Of a stretch of 29,026 nucleotides of DNA, positions 1 to 7,159 are shown one piece after another; positions within the stretch are counted from its first letter, which is position 1, and each line of letters opens with the position of its first letter. Made by a program: the position numbers and the translations under genes. The notes under the pieces were generated by a model, which was not told the DNA's origin, ran no database searches, and worked only from the letters and a program-made list of their open reading frames with translations. Source of the stretch: an uncultured Collinsella sp. (GTDB lineage Bacteria > Actinomycetota > Coriobacteriia > Coriobacteriales > Coriobacteriaceae); NCBI GenBank assembly GCA_900545055.1, contig UQXP01000018.1, positions 1 through 29,026 on the forward strand. Reading direction: 5' to 3'.

Positions 1-1329
1 GTCTTTATGTATCTCAATGAGGCCCGTACGCCCCAGGAGAAGCACGACCTTGCCATGATTGTGGAGGAGACGCTTCGTCAGCGCTATGAGGGCGTTAAGA
101 ACGAAGCCGGCGTGTGGATCACCCCGGCGTTCCCCAAGCTCATCTACGTGCTCGAGGACGATAACGTTCACGAGGATTCCCCGTACTTCTACCTGACTCA
201 GCTGGCTGCGAAGTGCACCGCCAAGCGCATGGTGCCCGACTACATCTCCGAGAAGAAGATGCGCGAGCTCAAGCTGTCGAAGGGCGAGACCGCGGGCAAC
301 GGCGACTGCTATACCTGCATGGGTTGCCGCAGCTTCCTGACGCCCGACCGCTCCGGTAACGGATTTAACAACGTGGCCAACGCGCTGAACTATGACCCGA
401 ACAAGCCCAAGTACTATGGTCGCTTTAACCAGGGCGTTGTGACCATCAACCTGCCTGATGTCGCACTGAGCTCGCACCAGGATATGGACAAGTTCTGGAA
501 GATCTTCGACGAGCGCCTTGAGCTGTGCCACCGCGCCCTGCTGTGCCGTCATGAGCGTCTGATGGGTACGCTTTCGGATGCCGCACCGATTCTTTGGCAG
601 TACGCCGCCCTCGCCCGCCTGAAGAAGGGCGAGACGATCGACAAGCTGCTCGTGGGCGGATACTCCACCATCAGCCTGGGCTATGCCGGCCTGTATGAAT
701 GCGTCAAGTACATGACGGGCCACAGCCACACCGAGAAGGAAGGCACGCCGTTTGCCATGGCCGTCATGCAGCGCATGAACGACAAGTGCGCCGAGTGGAA
801 GGCCGAAAGCGATATCGACTTCTCGCTGTACGGCACGCCGTTGGAGTCGACGACCTACAAGTTCGCCAAGTGCCTGCAGCGCCGTTTTGGCATTATCCCG
901 GGCGTTACGGACAAGGGCTACATTACTAACAGCTATCACGTTCATGTGTCCGAGGAGATTGATGCTTTCGATAAGCTCAAGTTCGAGGGTATGTTCCAGC
1001 AGCTTTCGCCGGGCGGCGCCATCTCCTACGTTGAGGTTCCCAACATGCAGGACAACCTCAAGGCTGTCATTCGCGTGATGCAGTACATCTACGACAACAT
1101 CATGTACGCCGAGCTCAACACCAAGAGCGACTACTGCCAGGTGTGCGGCTACGATGGCGAGATCAAGATTGTCGAGGACGATGGCAAGCTGGTGTGGGAG
1201 TGCCCCAACTGCGGCAACCGCGACCAGGAGAAGATGAACGTCGCTCGTCGTACGTGCGGCTACATCGGTACCCAGTTCTGGAACCAGGGTCGAACCGAGG
1301 AGATCCGCGACCGCGTGCTGCATCTCTAA
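1..1329 (+). CDS. nrdD: Anaerobic (class III) ribonucleoside-triphosphate reductase, C-terminal part
   Basis: This oxygen-sensitive glycyl-radical enzyme reduces NTPs to dNTPs. The frame is open from base 1, so the start and any N-terminal ATP-cone lie outside the window; about 442 residues remain. Seen here: the catalytic core with CYTCMGCRSFL (about 304-336), a C-terminal zinc site built from two CxxC pairs (CQVC near 1137-1148 and CPNC near 1201-1212), and the glycyl radical loop RRTCGYIGTQFW (about 1246-1281), whose Gly in CGYIG is the expected radical site. NrdG, the activase that makes this radical, is encoded downstream at 1756-2337. The two are normally adjacent; here 426 bp containing two hairpin elements lie between them. 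Identification is secure. Confidence 0.97.
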   Translation, partial: VFMYLNEARTPQEKHDLAMIVEETLRQRYEGVKNEAGVWITPAFPKLIYVLEDDNVHEDSPYFYLTQLAAKCTAKRMVPDYISEKKMRELKLSKGETAGNGDCYTCMGCRSFLTPDRSGNGFNNVANALNYDPNKPKYYGRFNQGVVTINLPDVALSSHQDMDKFWKIFDERLELCHRALLCRHERLMGTLSDAAPILWQYAALARLKKGETIDKLLVGGYSTISLGYAGLYECVKYMTGHSHTEKEGTPFAMAVMQRMNDKCAEWKAESDIDFSLYGTPLESTTYKFAKCLQRRFGIIPGVTDKGYITNSYHVHVSEEIDAFDKLKFEGMFQQLSPGGAISYVEVPNMQDNLKAVIRVMQYIYDNIMYAELNTKSDYCQVCGYDGEIKIVEDDGKLVWECPNCGNRDQEKMNVARRTCGYIGTQFWNQGRTEEIRDRVLHL

Positions 1330-1340
1330 TAACCATCCCA

Positions 1341-1478
1341 GGCTGCCCCGTAGCGAGGCCCCGGACCTTTACTCGCTATTTCGGACAGTCCTGGCTCACG
1401 ACGGAGGCGCCACTGGCGCCTCCTGTTCGTGCGGAACTCATATCGAGCAAAGGTCCGGGGCCTCGCTACGGGGCAGCC
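1341..1478. repeat. Long palindromic element A (35-bp arms)
   Basis: The arms 1341-1375 and 1444-1478 are complementary over 35 bp with a single mismatch (TTTACTCG against CGAGCAAA). The interior holds a second perfect hairpin, 9-bp stem 1403-1411 / 1415-1423 around a 3-base loop, whose stem can be prolonged outward with small bulges. Transcribed, nearly all 138 nt would be structured. The element begins 11 bp after the nrdD stop. There is no T-run after it, so it is not a classical Rho-independent terminator, although it could stop transcription or protect the nrdD mRNA 3' end. It could be a MITE- or REP-like insertion; no transposase is nearby. Confidence 0.85.
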
Positions 1479-1656
1479 AAGTTGATGTAGCTGAGATGCA
1501 GCATGCGGTCTGCTCACTCCTCGAAGTTCTTAGCGGAAATAATTCGAGCTGCAGCTGCGATTTACTTGCGATGGCGGTTGAGCCGCAACCCAGTTTTTAT
1601 TGGACCTCGAACCCTATGCTCGATGTTCACTTCGTTCATTGAGTTACCCTTTGCAT
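1479..1656. other. Non-coding remainder of the nrdD-nrdG gap
   Basis: I see no convincing gene between palindromic elements A and B. There is a short hairpin (CTCGATG with CATTGAG, about 1620-1644) and a GC-rich inverted stretch followed by five T (about 1571-1600) that could be a weak terminator. No promoter with both boxes at proper spacing is evident. Confidence 0.4.
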
Positions 1657-1740
1657 GAGGCCGGGACATATCGTCCCGCCCGCAGTTTCGCAGGCCGAAG
1701 GCCGAGAATGTTTGAGGACGGGATGATATGTCCCGGCCTC
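1657..1740. repeat. Long palindromic element B (22-bp arms)
   Basis: The arms 1657-1678 and 1719-1740 pair over 22 bp with one G/A difference that becomes a G-U wobble in RNA. The 40-bp interior includes a small GGCC-GAA-GGCC stem. The right arm ends two bases before the GGGAGAG ribosome binding site of nrdG, so the hairpin would sit directly against the initiation region of that mRNA. The arm contains a GGGACA core that also occurs in elements at 7954-8038 and 27158-27227. Confidence 0.85.
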
Positions 1741-1755
1741 CCGGGAGAGTTACCT

Positions 1756-2337
1756 ATGAACTACGCGAACATTAAGTATTTCGACATTGCTGATGGAGAA
1801 GGCGTTCGTACTTCTCTGTTTGTGAGCGGGTGCCGTCGTGGGTGCAAGAATTGTTTTAACTCTGTCGCGTGGGACTTTGCCGCTGGCGAGCCGTTCGATA
1901 GCGCCGTCGAGGACAAAATTATCGAGAGTCTCGATCATCCCTTTATCGATGGTCTGACGATTCTGGGTGGCGAGCCTATGGAACCTGAGAATCAAGCGGG
2001 GCTTGTCGACTTTATCGAACGCGTGCGTGCGGCCTATCCATCGGGGTCGGGCAAGACCATTTGGTGCTTTACCGGCGATGTGCTCGAGGAGCTTATGCCG
2101 GGCGGTTGCCACCATACCGAGGTCACGGACCGTATCCTTACCTGCCTCGATATGTTGGTGGACGGTCCGTTCGTTCAGGATTTGTACGATATCTCGTTGC
2201 GCTTCAGAGGCTCGAGCAATCAGCGCGTGATCGATATGAACGCTACGCGCGCCCGTGCTGAGCGCGAGGGCGTTGCGCTTTGTGATGCGGTTGAACTTTG
2301 GCGTGATGATCCGGTCTATTCGACCCATACTATGTAG
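1756..2337 (+). CDS. nrdG: Anaerobic ribonucleotide reductase activating protein (radical SAM)
   Basis: NrdG uses a [4Fe-4S] cluster and S-adenosylmethionine to create the glycyl radical on NrdD. The 193-residue product carries the cluster motif CRRGCKNC (C-x3-C-x2-C) near residues 27-34 and the radical-SAM GGEPM motif near residue 74. I chose the ATG at 1756 (MNYANIKYFD) because it has a GGGAGAG site six bases upstream and matches the usual NrdG N-terminus; the open frame extends upstream to 1600 but would run through palindromic element B. It probably works with nrdD just upstream. Size is somewhat above the E. coli protein (154 aa), as is usual for Gram-positive forms. Confidence 0.95.
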   Translation: MNYANIKYFDIADGEGVRTSLFVSGCRRGCKNCFNSVAWDFAAGEPFDSAVEDKIIESLDHPFIDGLTILGGEPMEPENQAGLVDFIERVRAAYPSGSGKTIWCFTGDVLEELMPGGCHHTEVTDRILTCLDMLVDGPFVQDLYDISLRFRGSSNQRVIDMNATRARAEREGVALCDAVELWRDDPVYSTHTM

Positions 2338-2338
2338 C

Positions 2339-2369
2339 TTGTGGCCGATGCCGGAGGGCGTGGTACCAT
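2339..2369 (+). promoter_or_regulatory. Weak candidate promoter for folE operon
   Basis: TTGTGG (2339-2344) and TACCAT (2364-2369) are separated by 19 bp, longer than ideal. The TGG before TACCAT could help as an extended -10. This is the only candidate in the 66-bp gap between nrdG and folE; readthrough from nrdG is an alternative. Confidence 0.3.
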
Positions 2370-2403
2370 AGCGCGAACGCAAAATCGGAAAAGTGAGGCC
2401 CAG

Positions 2404-2961
2404 ATGGTCGATCAGGAAAAAGTCGAGGCCGCCATTAAGCTGTTGCTTGAGGGCATAGGCGAGGACCCAACTCGTGAGGGCCTGCTGGAGACCCCGGCGC
2501 GCGTTGCCCGTATGTATGGTGAGATTGCCGGCGGTATGGACCAGAGTGCCGAGGAGCACCTGTCCAAAACCTTTGCCGTCGCTTCGAACGATTTGGTTAT
2601 CGAGCGCGACATCACGTTCTACTCGCTGTGCGAACATCATCTGCTGCCGTTTTATGGCAAGGCTACCATTGGCTATATCCCCAACGGCCGTGTCGCAGGG
2701 CTCTCTAAGCTTGCTCGCACGGTTGAGGTTTATGCCCGCCGTCTGCAGCTGCAGGAGCAGCTGTGTGCGCAGGTTGCCGACGCCCTCATGGATTATCTCG
2801 CTCCCCAGGGAGCGATTGTGCTCATGGAAGCTGAGCATATGTGCATGACCATGCGCGGCGTGCAAAAGCCCGGCACCAAGACCGTGACGCTCGCTCGCCG
2901 CGGCGTCTTTGAGACCGACCCCGCGCTCGAAGAGCGTTTCTTTAGGATGCTGGGACGCTAA
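2404..2961 (+). CDS. folE: GTP cyclohydrolase I
   Basis: FolE converts GTP to 7,8-dihydroneopterin triphosphate, the first step of folate synthesis. The 185-residue product has the family core: zinc ligands Cys76 and His79 in CEHHLLPF, and Cys147 in EHMCMTMRG, with the GLSKLARTVEVYARRLQ stretch between them. The ATG at 2404 follows GTGAGG at a normal distance; the frame is open from 2341 but without a better start. It is followed at a 2-bp gap by an HD phosphohydrolase and then folB, so the three probably form a pterin/folate operon. All catalytic residues I can check are present. Confidence 0.96.
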   Translation: MVDQEKVEAAIKLLLEGIGEDPTREGLLETPARVARMYGEIAGGMDQSAEEHLSKTFAVASNDLVIERDITFYSLCEHHLLPFYGKATIGYIPNGRVAGLSKLARTVEVYARRLQLQEQLCAQVADALMDYLAPQGAIVLMEAEHMCMTMRGVQKPGTKTVTLARRGVFETDPALEERFFRMLGR

Positions 2962-2963
2962 CT

Positions 2964-3545
2964 ATGAGAGTCGTCAACGACTTTACATCGAATACTGACG
3001 AGGGAACGCCGCGTCGCGGTTTTATGGCTTCGGGCCTGGCGCCTTTTGGCGTCATGCCTCGTATCGATTACATCTGTGCCAACGGCCTGTTCCGGCGCCA
3101 CCTGGGCAACATTGCTCAGCTGGAATCGGGGCGCATCTTCTGCCGCCACGGTATCGACCATCTGCTCGATGTCGCTCGCATTATGTGGATTAAGAATCTC
3201 GAGGAAGATCTCGAGTTTGACCGCGAGGTCATCTACGCCACGGCACTTCTTCACGATATCGGCAAAGATGAACAGTATGAATCGGGTATATCCCATGATG
3301 TTGCAAGCGAACGCGTCGCTGATGCAATTCTCGGCGGCATGCCTGATGACGTGGCGTTTGAGCCGGCCGATGCCGCAGCCATTAAGACGGCCATTCTGGG
3401 CCATCGAAAGCTGCGCGTGAACAGCCAACCGCTTGAGCGTTTGCTCTATGCAGCCGACAAAGCGTCGCGCGCCTGCTTTGCATGCCCCGCGCGCAATGCT
3501 TGCAACTGGAGCGATGATAAAAAGAACCTGTCGATTCGCGTGTAG
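2964..3545 (+). CDS. HD-domain phosphohydrolase in folate operon
   Basis: A 193-residue cytoplasmic HD-superfamily protein. Metal-binding residues seen are His62 (RHGIDH), the His97-Asp98 pair in LLHDIGK, and Asp165 (AADKAS). His111-Asp112 is a second nearby HD pair. A C-terminal cysteine motif follows, Cys171-x2-Cys174-x5-Cys180, in CFACPARNACNW, which may bind a metal. The ATG at 2964 lies 2 bp after folE and 43 bp before folB, implying co-transcription. Substrate is unknown. Because dihydroneopterin triphosphate from FolE must be dephosphorylated before FolB acts and no Nudix FolQ is seen here, a pterin phosphate is an attractive but untested substrate. Later ATGs at codons 21 and 31 are alternative starts. 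Confidence 0.85.
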   Translation: MRVVNDFTSNTDEGTPRRGFMASGLAPFGVMPRIDYICANGLFRRHLGNIAQLESGRIFCRHGIDHLLDVARIMWIKNLEEDLEFDREVIYATALLHDIGKDEQYESGISHDVASERVADAILGGMPDDVAFEPADAAAIKTAILGHRKLRVNSQPLERLLYAADKASRACFACPARNACNWSDDKKNLSIRV

Positions 3546-3588
3546 TTAGTTTGCGCGGTCGGGGTTCTAAACGAAGGAGACGATCGCG

Positions 3589-4074
3589 ATGAGCAACAAG
3601 AAACTGCCCGAGAATGCAACCAAGACTGAAGGCGCCGAGCTCGCCCGCCGTGGAAGGGGCGAAATATCCACCGCAACGGCGGTTCCCCACGTGAGCTATG
3701 ACGATCTGCGCCATGCCGACCGTATTACTATCGACGGTCTCGAGGTCTTTGCCAACCACGGCGTGTATCCCGAAGAGAACGCGCTGGGCCAGAAGTTCAT
3801 CGTGTCCTTGGTGCTCTATGCCGACCTGCGTGCAGCGGGGGAGCACGATAACCTGGACGCCTCGATTGACTACGGCTCGGTGTGCCACGATGTCGATGGC
3901 TATCTGCGCGAGCATACGTTTAAACTCATCGAGGCGGCAGCCAAGGGTGTGGCCCAGATGCTGCTGCGTCGTTACCCCTTGCTGCTTGGCGTGCGTGTTA
4001 AGCTCGATAAGCCTTGGGCGCCCGTCGGTCTTCCCCTGGCAAGCTGCGGCGTCGAGATCGAGCGCGTGCGCTAA
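3589..4074 (+). CDS. folB: Dihydroneopterin aldolase
   Basis: FolB cleaves 7,8-dihydroneopterin to 6-hydroxymethyl-dihydropterin and glycolaldehyde. Of 161 residues, about 45 to the C-terminus match the family: ANHGVYPEENALGQKF, the IDYGSVCHDV segment, HTFKLIEAAA, and the late KLDKPWAP containing the conserved lysine. The first ~42 residues (Lys/Arg/Glu-rich, low complexity) are extra compared with usual ~120-residue FolB proteins. The ATG at 3589 is supported by AAGGAG nine bases upstream. It closes the folE-HD-folB group; folP and folK are not in the window. Its stop lies six bases from the stop of the opposing gene at 4081, with no hairpin between. Confidence 0.93.
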   Translation: MSNKKLPENATKTEGAELARRGRGEISTATAVPHVSYDDLRHADRITIDGLEVFANHGVYPEENALGQKFIVSLVLYADLRAAGEHDNLDASIDYGSVCHDVDGYLREHTFKLIEAAAKGVAQMLLRRYPLLLGVRVKLDKPWAPVGLPLASCGVEIERVR

Positions 4075-4080
4075 CCGGTT

Positions 4081-4857
4081 CTAATACGTCTCTATGGGTG
4101 GCTGCTTGAGCCGCTGCGACAGCGCTCTATTGTTGGGGCAGTACCTGTCGAGCAGGGCGTGAAACCGCTGATTGTGGCTTGGCTCGAGCAAGTGGACGAG
4201 CTCGTGGGCGACAACCATGTCGAGACACTCGATGGGATAAGCGGCAAGTTCGCGTGCGATGCGAATGGCTCCGGTCTTGGGCGTGCATGATCCCCAGCGC
4301 GTTTTCATGCTGCGCACGGAGACGCGGGAAACGGCGACACTCATTGTGATTTCGTATGCGTGCACGATGTCGCGTAGCGCTGCGGTGACCTCGGTCGTAT
4401 AAAGCTGGCTGATGTGGGCTTGGAGCTCGTCGGACGTTAGGCCGTCGAGGATTACGCGCCGCTTGGCCTGTGGGCCTTCGTCCGATTCGTCGGTACCCAT
4501 AAAGCTTGCGAAGGTGGCCTGTTTGGGTCGCGGTGCGGGTGATGCAAAGTTGTGATCGAGTGCATCCTGTACCGTGATGGGCTTGCCCCAAAGTGCAATG
4601 ACGGACGAGGTGCTGAGCGGCTCTCGCGCCGTCGCCTGATGTTGCTCGCGCTTGGCAAGTCGGCTGACAATCCAGGTGCTGTTGCGCTTCACAAATGCCT
4701 CGATGCGCTCGCGGCTGGCGCCGAGCGGTGCGCTGGCGTGGACCTCACCGCTTGATGTGACGCGTAGGTTGAAGTTTTTGACGCGCTTTTTGGTAACGAC
4801 GACGGAGATGGGCGTCCCATCCGGTCGGGATATGGAAATCGTAAATTGCTGCGTCAA
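4081..4857 (-). CDS. YgjP/DUF45-family zinc metallopeptidase
   Basis: A 258-residue protein of the YgjP-like (DUF45, M48-related) family. The zinc motif is HELVHLLEPSHNQRFH near the C-terminus, with the typical preceding segment RWGSCTPKTGAIRIARELAAYP. The first third (KKRVKNFNLRVTSSGEVHASAP) resembles the usual YgjP N-terminal beta region. I chose the TTG at 4857 because AAGGA lies six bases upstream; longer open frames to 4920 would run through the hairpin at 4880-4915. Members are often found with restriction systems, but none is present here. Substrate is unknown. Transcribed in the same direction as the dipeptidase gene upstream, and possibly downstream of it in one unit. Confidence 0.85.
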   Translation of the reverse strand: MTQQFTISISRPDGTPISVVVTKKRVKNFNLRVTSSGEVHASAPLGASRERIEAFVKRNSTWIVSRLAKREQHQATAREPLSTSSVIALWGKPITVQDALDHNFASPAPRPKQATFASFMGTDESDEGPQAKRRVILDGLTSDELQAHISQLYTTEVTAALRDIVHAYEITMSVAVSRVSVRSMKTRWGSCTPKTGAIRIARELAAYPIECLDMVVAHELVHLLEPSHNQRFHALLDRYCPNNRALSQRLKQPPIETY

Positions 4858-4879
4858 AAGCGGTCCTTCAGATTGGGGA

Positions 4880-4915
4880 CGGGCCGGCATGTCGACCGTT
4901 CGGCATGCCGGCCCG
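4880..4915 (-). terminator. Hairpin between dipeptidase and metallopeptidase genes
   Basis: A perfect 12-bp stem (4880-4891 with 4904-4915, CGGGCCGGCATG) closes a 12-base loop, 16 bases after the dipeptidase stop. There is no T-run on the minus strand, so it may be an imperfect terminator, an mRNA end protector or a processing site rather than a strong terminator. Confidence 0.45.
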
Positions 4916-4931
4916 CTCAAGGGATGTGAAA

Positions 4932-5945
4932 TTAATAACGCTCAAAGAAGGCAAGCGCGTTGTCGCTACAGAGCTTCTGCATCACGGTCTTGCCAAAATG
5001 CTTGGAAAGCATGTTCTGGAACTCGGGCATCTTGCTGGCATCGGAGAGGAAGGCGGGCACCGTGGCACCGTCCCAGTCGCCGCCGAGCGCGATGACGTCC
5101 TCGCCGCCCAGGTCGAGCCAGTGCTCGATATGGGCGGCCAGCTGGTCGAAGGTGACGTCTGCGGCGGTCTTGTCGGTTACGTCGTTGGATAGGAACTCGC
5201 TGCAGTAGTTGAGGCCGACGATGCCACCCATGTCGCGAATGGTGCGGAACTGGTCGTCGGTAAGGTTGCGTTTGACGCCGCAAACCGCACGGGAGTTGGA
5301 GTGGCTGGCGACGAAGGGGCGCGTGGCGTGGGCGACAACCTCGTCAAAGCACTCATCGTTGAGGTGGGAGACGTCGAGTACCATGCCGGCGTGCTCCATC
5401 TGCGTAAGTGCCTCGATGCCGGCGGCGGTGAGGCCGGCGTGGGTATCGTGCCCGCTCGCGAGCGGTCCCTGCGCGTTCCAGCTGAGTGATGACATGAGTA
5501 CGCCCAGGCTCTTGAGTACCTCGATCAGCGCGGGGTCCTCGGCAAAGAACGTGGCGTTTTCGATGGTGTGGATGCAGGCGACCTTGCCGTCTTTGAGCGC
5601 AGGGCGAATGTCAGCGGCGCTGCGTACGTTGACCATGCGGTCGTGGTTGAGCATTGCCTGGCCGCTCATGTGCGCCATGATCTGCGCCTGGAAGCGTGCG
5701 GCGTGGGCGGTGGGAATCTCGTCGGGGACAAACGTGGCGAAGCACTGTGCCCACGGCGTGTTGCCGATCTTTGCGAGCGAGATGGCGCAGGCGTTGCCCT
5801 CGATGAGGTCGAAATCTTGCGGATGCGTTTCATCGCCGGGGAAATAACCGTCGGTGCCGGCGGTAAAGCGCAGGTCGAGATCGAGCGTGGCCCAGCCGAT
5901 GCGGTCGGCGGTGTCGCAGTGTAGATCAAATACGGGATATGCCAT
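4932..5945 (-). CDS. Membrane dipeptidase-type peptidase (M19)
   Basis: A 337-residue zinc dipeptidase of the renal dipeptidase family, which cleaves dipeptides, often including D-amino acid forms. Family signatures seen: the N-terminal HxD metal pair in FDLHCDT, the VLDVSHLND and RPFVASHSNSRAVCGVKRNL segments with further metal ligands, and IALGGDWDG near the end. There is no signal peptide, so it should be cytoplasmic. The ATG at 5945 (MAYPVFDL) is preceded by GGAGG at ideal spacing; a longer frame to 5975 lacks this. It is divergent from the FKBP gene at 6066, with a 120-bp shared control region. Confidence 0.93.
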   Translation of the reverse strand: MAYPVFDLHCDTADRIGWATLDLDLRFTAGTDGYFPGDETHPQDFDLIEGNACAISLAKIGNTPWAQCFATFVPDEIPTAHAARFQAQIMAHMSGQAMLNHDRMVNVRSAADIRPALKDGKVACIHTIENATFFAEDPALIEVLKSLGVLMSSLSWNAQGPLASGHDTHAGLTAAGIEALTQMEHAGMVLDVSHLNDECFDEVVAHATRPFVASHSNSRAVCGVKRNLTDDQFRTIRDMGGIVGLNYCSEFLSNDVTDKTAADVTFDQLAAHIEHWLDLGGEDVIALGGDWDGATVPAFLSDASKMPEFQNMLSKHFGKTVMQKLCSDNALAFFERY

Positions 5946-6065
5946 GGTTCCTCCGGTTGCAGCGTTTCTTTGCAAACTGTCATTGAATTGTATGACTAGG
6001 GTATAGTTAGCGCCATATGTTCATGGCGGCCCGCGTTGTGCGCCGCCCTTATTACGGAGGTTACC

Positions 6066-6494
6066 ATGTCCAACCAGGGCAAGAAGGTCAAGACCCATTA
6101 TCGCGGCACGCTCGACGACGGCACGCAGTTCGATAGCTCCTACGATCGCGGCGAGCCGCTGGAGTTCACCTGCGGCGCCGGTCAGATGATCAAGGGCTTC
6201 GACGCCGCTGTTGTCGACATGCAGGTGGGCGAGAAGAAGACCGTGCACATTCCTGCTGCCGATGCCTACGGCGAGCACAATCCCGAGATGGTCCTGACCT
6301 TCCCGGCCGAACAGGTTCCCAACATCGAGCAGATCGAGAAGGGCATGAAGCTTTTCCTGTCCACGCCGAGCGGCATGCCCGTCCCCGCCGTTGTCATCGA
6401 CGTGACGCCCGAGGCCGTGACGCTCGACGCCAACCACGAGTTGGCCGGCAAGGACCTCAACTTTGATATCGAGCTCGTCGAGGTCGAGGGCTAG
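6066..6494 (+). CDS. slyD: SlyD-like FKBP-type peptidyl-prolyl isomerase
   Basis: A 142-residue cytoplasmic prolyl isomerase/chaperone. The FKBP core (YRGTLDDGTQFDSSYDRGEP, GQMIKGFDAAVVDMQVGEKK) is interrupted by an insert-in-flap region (about residues 72-120), and the end NHELAGKDLNFDIELVEV matches SlyD closely. Unlike E. coli SlyD it stops there, without the His/Cys-rich nickel-binding tail. The ATG at 6066 has GGAGG five bases upstream. A TATAGT (6002-6007) upstream is a reasonable -10, without a clear -35. The next gene, a UreE-like protein, starts 3 bp after the stop, so the two are almost certainly co-transcribed. Confidence 0.93.
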   Translation: MSNQGKKVKTHYRGTLDDGTQFDSSYDRGEPLEFTCGAGQMIKGFDAAVVDMQVGEKKTVHIPAADAYGEHNPEMVLTFPAEQVPNIEQIEKGMKLFLSTPSGMPVPAVVIDVTPEAVTLDANHELAGKDLNFDIELVEVEG

Positions 6495-6497
6495 AGT

Positions 6498-7076
6498 ATG
6501 CCTGAACGCTTGGTTTCGACGACATGCTTGGGAAATCTCAACGATCCGTCCTATGAACTCCTGCTTCGCCGGAAGTTGGGCGGCGTCTTTGAAGTTGACG
6601 AGCTATTGCTCGATTGGGACCAGGCCGATGCCCGCACATTTGCGGGCGTAACGGAGCTGGGGCGCACGATCGGTGTTCGGCTGGATACTGCCGACGGCGG
6701 TCGTCTTGCCGATGGCGACGTGCTCGCCATTGACCGTTCGGGCGTGGTGCCCGTGGCGGTTGTCGTGCGCCTGCGCAGCGCCGAGGTTTATTTGGTCGAA
6801 GTCGACCGCATGGATCCGATTGCACTCGCGCATGCGTGCTGGGAGATTGGCAACATGCATGCGCCGCTCTTCCGAGGCGACTCGGACGAGCATACCGTGC
6901 GCATGTATACGCCGGTGCAGCCTGTTTTGGGCCGCATACTCCGGGGTGTCGAGGGTGTTCGGCTCTCGGTGGTTACTCGTGAACTCGATGCGGACCGGCG
7001 CTTTGCGTCGAGTGCAGCGGAGGTCGTCGTGAGCATGGCTCCCGACTTTTCCATCGTAAAGAAGGCGCGCGGTTAA
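6498..7076 (+). CDS. UreE-like metallochaperone (orphan)
   Basis: A 192-residue protein that resembles urease accessory protein UreE. Recognised segments are ELGRTIGVRLDTAD...LADGDVLAID (residues about 53-79), the N-terminal peptide-binding half, and CWEIGNMHAPLF (114-125), which parallels the GNRHVPL motif of UreE; His121 aligns with the dimer-interface nickel ligand. His112, Cys114, Asp127 and His132 lie nearby. The His-rich tail of some UreE proteins is absent. No urease or ureD/F/G gene occurs in the window. Direct coupling to a SlyD-like isomerase, whose family assists nickel enzyme maturation, suggests metal delivery to another enzyme; this is inference. The assignment rests on motif recognition, not alignment. 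Confidence 0.72.
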   Translation: MPERLVSTTCLGNLNDPSYELLLRRKLGGVFEVDELLLDWDQADARTFAGVTELGRTIGVRLDTADGGRLADGDVLAIDRSGVVPVAVVVRLRSAEVYLVEVDRMDPIALAHACWEIGNMHAPLFRGDSDEHTVRMYTPVQPVLGRILRGVEGVRLSVVTRELDADRRFASSAAEVVVSMAPDFSIVKKARG

Positions 7077-7086
7077 CGTGCGTATG

Positions 7087-7131
7087 AGTAAGACGGACTT
7101 TGAGAGGCAGCTATTCAAAGTTCGTCTTACT
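7087..7131. repeat. Palindromic element C (17-bp arms)
   Basis: The arms 7087-7103 and 7115-7131 pair over 17 bp (AGTAAGACGGACTTTGA type) with one G/A change that becomes G-U in RNA; the loop is 11 bases. It lies 10 bp after the UreE-like stop and 16 bp before the GGGGGAAA site of the HAD gene. There is no T-run. Confidence 0.8.
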
Positions 7132-7159
7132 GTTGATGAGGTGCTTTGGGGGAAAGCAT

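Noticed and set aside
1143..1490. 115-codon frame over the nrdD end and palindrome A
   Set aside because: Out-of-frame overlap with nrdD and a hairpin; no family features.
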